Of a stretch of 63,307 nt of DNA, positions 60,311 through 63,307 are shown piece by piece; position 1 is the stretch's first letter; the number at the start of each line of letters is the position of its first letter. Source of the DNA: SW-9-67-25 sp964471665 (GTDB lineage Archaea; Halobacteriota; Halobacteria; Halobacteriales; Haloarculaceae); contig CAYYHG010000004.1 in assembly GCA_964471665.1 (NCBI GenBank), positions 1-63,307 on the forward strand, in the 5' to 3' direction. The position numbers and the translations under genes are program-made. The notes under the pieces are model-generated. The model had not been told where the DNA came from. It was given only the letters and a program-made list of their open reading frames with translations, and did no database searches.

Positions 60311-63016
60311 ATGGCTGAGGGAATCGTCGGGGAGTTCCTCTCGCTCAAGGAGGAGACGGACGCGGATCTGCTGGCGATGCAGTGTGGGGATTTCTACGAA
60401 TTCTTCGCGGAGGACGCCCGGACCGTGGCCGACGAACTCGACCTGAAGGTTTCACAGAAATCCGCACACGGCTCGTCGTACCCGATGGCAGGGGTCCCGG
60501 TCGACGATCTGACGCCGTACGTCTCCGCCCTGATCGAGCGCGGCTACCGGGTAGCGGTCGCCGACCAGTACGAGACCGACGGCGGGCACGCCCGGGAAAT
60601 AACGCGGATCGTCTCGCCCGGCACCCTGCTGGAGCGGACCGACGCCCAGGCCCGGTATCTCGCGGCCGTCGTGGCGGAGACGGACGCCTACGGGCTGGCC
60701 TTTGCCGACGTGACCACGGGCCAGTTTCACGTCACTGCCGTCGCGGACACAGACGAGGTGTTCTCCGAACTCTACCGGTTCACCCCGGTCGAGATTCTCC
60801 CGGGCCCGGACGTTCGAGCCGACGACGCCGTGCTGGAGCGCCTCCGCGAGCGGACCGAGGCGACGCTGACGTTGCACACGACCGAGGCGTTCGCACCCGG
60901 CCGCGCCCGCCACCGGGTGCGCGAACAGTTCGGCAGCGAGACCCCCAGGAGCGTCGGCGTCGCCGACGAGGAGGCGGCGATCCGTGCCGCCGGGGCCGTC
61001 CTCTCGTACATCGAGGAGACGGGTGCTGGCGTGCTGGCGTCGATGACTCGTCTCCAGACCCGCCGCGGGGAGTGTGTCGAACTCGACGCCACGACCCAGC
61101 GCAACCTCGAACTCACGGAGACCATGCAGGGCGACAGCGAGGGATCACTGCTCGCGACAGTCGATCACACGGTCACGAGCGCCGGGTCGCGGCTGTTGAC
61201 AGAGTGGCTCCAGCGGCCCAGGCGCTCGCTGGGCGAACTCGAGCGGCGCCAGTCGGCCGTCGCCGCGCTGACCGAGGCGGCGATGGCCCGCGACAGGTTG
61301 CAGGAGACACTCGAGTGCGCGTACGACCTCGAGCGGCTGGCCTCGCGTACCGCCTCGGGGAGCGCCGACGCACGCGACCTGCGGGCGGTGGCCGACACGC
61401 TCGGGGTGCTCCCGGCGGCCGCCGACCTCGTCGCGGAGACCGACCGGCTGGCCGACTCCGCGCTCGTGGCGGTCCTCGACCGGCCCGACAGGGAGGCGGT
61501 CGCCGACCTCGTGGCGACACTCGAGGAAGCAATCGTCGAGGATCCGCCGGGGTCGATCACGGAGGGGGGGTTCATCCGGGAGGGATACGACGGGGAACTC
61601 GACGAAATCGTCGAGCGCCACGAGGAGGCGCTGTCGTGGATCGAGCGCCTGCCCGAGCGGGAGAAACAGAAGACCGGCGTCACTCACCTCTCGGTCGACC
61701 GGAACAAGACGGACGGCTACTACATCCAGGTCGGCAACAGCGAGACCGACGCCGTCCCCGAGGAGTACGACCAGATCAAGACGCTCAAGAACGCCAAACG
61801 GTACACGACGCCGGAACTGGACGAACGAGAACGCGAGATTCTCCGCCTCGAAGACGCCCGCCACGACATGGAGCGGGAGCTGTTCGAGGGGGTGCGCGAG
61901 ACGGTCGCCGACCGGGCCGAGTTGCTCCAGTCGGTCGGGCGTGCGCTGGCGGAGACGGACGTCCTGGCCGCCTTCGCCGTCCACGCGGTCCGCAACGACT
62001 GGACGCGCCCGAGAGTGACCGAGGGCCGGGAACTCGACATCGAGGCGGGTCGCCACCCCGTCGTCGAGCAGGCGACCGACTTCGTCCCGAACGACCTCCG
62101 GATCGACGAGGACGGGCAGTTCCTGATCGTGACCGGCCCGAACATGAGCGGCAAGTCCACGTACATGCGCCAGGCCGCGCTGATAACGCTGCTGGCCCAG
62201 GTCGGGAGTTTCGTGCCCGCCCGCTCCGCCCGTGTCGGACTCGTGGACGGTATCTACACGCGGGTCGGCGCGCTGGACGAACTCGCACAGGGCCGGTCGA
62301 CGTTCATGGTCGAGATGCAGGAGCTGTCGAACATCCTCCACTCGGCGACCGGAGAGTCGCTCGTCATCCTCGACGAGGTGGGCCGTGGAACCGCGACGTT
62401 CGACGGCATCTCGATTGCCTGGGCGGCGACGGAGTACCTGCACAACGAGGTGGGTGCGAAGACGCTGTTTGCCACCCACTACCACGAGCTGACGGCGCTT
62501 GCCGACCACCTCGAGCGCGTCGAGAACGTCCACGTAGCCGTCGCCGGCGAGCCACGTTCGCCGACGACCGGCGGGACGGAGTCCCGCACTGCCGACGAGT
62601 CCGACGGTGAGGTGACCTTCCTCCGGACCGTCCGGGAGGGACCGACCGACCGGTCGTACGGCGTCCACGTCGCCGACCTGGCGGGTGTGCCGGAACCAGT
62701 CGTCGACCGGTCCCGGGACGTTCTGGACCGACTGCGCGAGGAGAAAGCCATCGAGGCGAGGGGAAGCACCGAACCGGTCCAGGCCGTCTTCGACCTCTCG
62801 TCGGGGCAGTTCCGCGAGGGGTCGTCGGACGAGCGGGCAGTGGCCGACGGCAGCCACGACGAGACACCGGTCCCCGGGGAGAGCACCAGCGACCGGTTCG
62901 GAGACGAAGCCGGGGCGGTGCTCGAAGCGATCGAAGCGATCGACGTCACGGAGACGCCGCCGGTCGAACTGATGGCAACGGTCCAGGAGTGGCAGGAGAA
63001 AATAACGGATAAATAA
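60311..63016 (+). CDS. mutS: DNA mismatch repair protein MutS
   Basis: 901 aa, full-length MutS1-type ATPase. The mismatch-wedge motif is GDFYEFF with Phe28 and Glu30, as in bacterial MutS (FxE). Connector, lever and clamp regions occupy about 130-560. The ATPase has Walker A GPNMSGKST (near residue 608), Walker B LVILDEVGRGTATFDG and the dimer-contact THYHELTAL. An acidic, variable insert lies between about 740 and 770 and a C-terminal helix ends the protein. Haloarchaea carry several MutS paralogues; no mutL is beside this one. Confidence 0.95.
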   Translation: MAEGIVGEFLSLKEETDADLLAMQCGDFYEFFAEDARTVADELDLKVSQKSAHGSSYPMAGVPVDDLTPYVSALIERGYRVAVADQYETDGGHAREITRIVSPGTLLERTDAQARYLAAVVAETDAYGLAFADVTTGQFHVTAVADTDEVFSELYRFTPVEILPGPDVRADDAVLERLRERTEATLTLHTTEAFAPGRARHRVREQFGSETPRSVGVADEEAAIRAAGAVLSYIEETGAGVLASMTRLQTRRGECVELDATTQRNLELTETMQGDSEGSLLATVDHTVTSAGSRLLTEWLQRPRRSLGELERRQSAVAALTEAAMARDRLQETLECAYDLERLASRTASGSADARDLRAVADTLGVLPAAADLVAETDRLADSALVAVLDRPDREAVADLVATLEEAIVEDPPGSITEGGFIREGYDGELDEIVERHEEALSWIERLPEREKQKTGVTHLSVDRNKTDGYYIQVGNSETDAVPEEYDQIKTLKNAKRYTTPELDEREREILRLEDARHDMERELFEGVRETVADRAELLQSVGRALAETDVLAAFAVHAVRNDWTRPRVTEGRELDIEAGRHPVVEQATDFVPNDLRIDEDGQFLIVTGPNMSGKSTYMRQAALITLLAQVGSFVPARSARVGLVDGIYTRVGALDELAQGRSTFMVEMQELSNILHSATGESLVILDEVGRGTATFDGISIAWAATEYLHNEVGAKTLFATHYHELTALADHLERVENVHVAVAGEPRSPTTGGTESRTADESDGEVTFLRTVREGPTDRSYGVHVADLAGVPEPVVDRSRDVLDRLREEKAIEARGSTEPVQAVFDLSSGQFREGSSDERAVADGSHDETPVPGESTSDRFGDEAGAVLEAIEAIDVTETPPVELMATVQEWQEKITDK

Positions 63017-63111
63017 GTCGCGTTCCGCGCTGGGCCGGATCGGGCGACAGCGAGTCGTGAACGCGTGCTCGACAGCGGAGGGTCGGCTGAACCCCCCATT
63101 TTATTACAATC

Positions 63112-63124
63112 TCAATTAAATAAG
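63112..63124 (+). promoter_or_regulatory. A/T-rich promoter-like stretch before the last gene
   Basis: TCAATTAAATAAG within a 50-bp A/T-rich run, about 85 nt upstream of the partial gene at 63207. It could be a TATA box with a leader of about 55-60 nt. The 190-bp gap between mutS and this gene contains nothing else recognisable. Confidence 0.35.
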
Positions 63125-63206
63125 TGGTTCAAATGTATAGAAACACGGGCATGTTCGTGAACTGTCGAACGGATCCGGCGGGTGAGCCACGGTCCGCTCG
63201 TGCAGT

Positions 63207-63307
63207 ATGGGCCAGTCCCGGTCCCACTGGCAGATGATACTCGAATTCAGGGCGCTCCTGGGCGCCATCGTCGTCGCGCTCGTCAGCGTGGCGTTGCTCT
63301 TCGTCCA
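63207..63307 (+). CDS. Partial membrane protein (5' end only)
   Basis: ATG at 63207 opens a frame that runs off the window. The first 33 residues are MGQSRSHWQMILEFRALLGA and then a hydrophobic segment ending VALLFV, so a membrane anchor or first helix. Nothing more can be said of its family. Confidence 0.5.
   Translation, partial: MGQSRSHWQMILEFRALLGAIVVALVSVALLFV

Noticed and set aside
1..63307. CRISPR arrays, rRNA genes, prophage and full insertion sequences
   Set aside because: No regularly spaced direct repeats, no rRNA-like sequence and no transposase or integrase motif were seen on either strand.

Overview
The window is chromosomal DNA of a halophilic archaeon (class Halobacteria). 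It is GC-rich, its proteins are strongly acidic, it uses GTG starts and A/T-rich boxes about 25-35 nt before starts (leaderless transcripts), and it carries families largely restricted to haloarchaea: HalOD1 and HalX-like signalling proteins, Tat-exported lipoproteins with Gly/Asp-rich linkers, halocyanin, an AglJ-type glycosyltransferase, TrmY, and a salactin-like actin. The genus cannot be fixed from sequence alone; a Haloarcula/Halomicrobium-like relative is a guess. No rRNA, CRISPR array, prophage, replication origin or transposase gene was seen. There is one tRNA (Arg-CCG).

Layout. 0.07-6.4 kb: an oxidoreductase next to a sugar-isomerase remnant, then a complete minus-strand branched-chain amino-acid-type ABC transporter (livF, G, H, M and binding protein). 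6.4-13.7 kb: small housekeeping genes (cobalamin adenosyltransferase, a winged-helix regulator with a membrane partner, a DUF1405-like protein, enoyl-CoA hydratase, a DsbA-like protein, a broken carotenoid oxygenase, a phosphohexomutase and pyrE). 13.7-17 kb: msrA, an actin-like protein, a FlaD/E-like archaellum accessory protein and a CheW with a long acidic extension. 17-27.7 kb: UDP-sugar dehydrogenase, trmY, DUF2150, a TatD-like hydrolase, a rhodanese/metallo-beta-lactamase protein, a Tat beta-propeller lipoprotein, a TrkA-like protein, RNase Z and an alpha/beta hydrolase. 27.7-39.9 kb: pheS-pheT, an ABC exporter, halocyanin, an XPB-type helicase, a LutB/LutC-type lactate-oxidation pair and aglJ. 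39.9-45 kb: a signalling block (PAS kinase, response regulator, CBS protein, 7TM-PAS kinase). 45.2-54.1 kb: a potassium and stress island with two TrkH channels, two TrkA regulators, two UspA proteins and an amino-acid permease fused to UspA domains. 54-63.3 kb: cupin, transglutaminase-like protein, tRNA-Arg, membrane ferredoxin, NurA nuclease, phosphoglycerate mutase, truA and mutS.

The most unusual content is a set of short, fully palindromic, non-coding mobile elements. Family A (about 76-78 bp, ends TACTGYCGGC...GCCGACAGTA) has four simple complete copies, two copies interrupted by family B, and several remnants. In five places its end starts immediately after the TGA stop codon of a gene. 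Family B (77 bp, ends TACCGGTCGACGTAA) has four copies, two of them identical. Two sit inside family A copies, in the same 14-bp arm but at different TA sites and in the same B orientation group opposite to each other. Two others run into gene 3' ends and supply the same in-frame tail, TGRRKP-stop. Family C (84 bp) is present once and abuts an A+B composite. No transposase for any of them is in the window.
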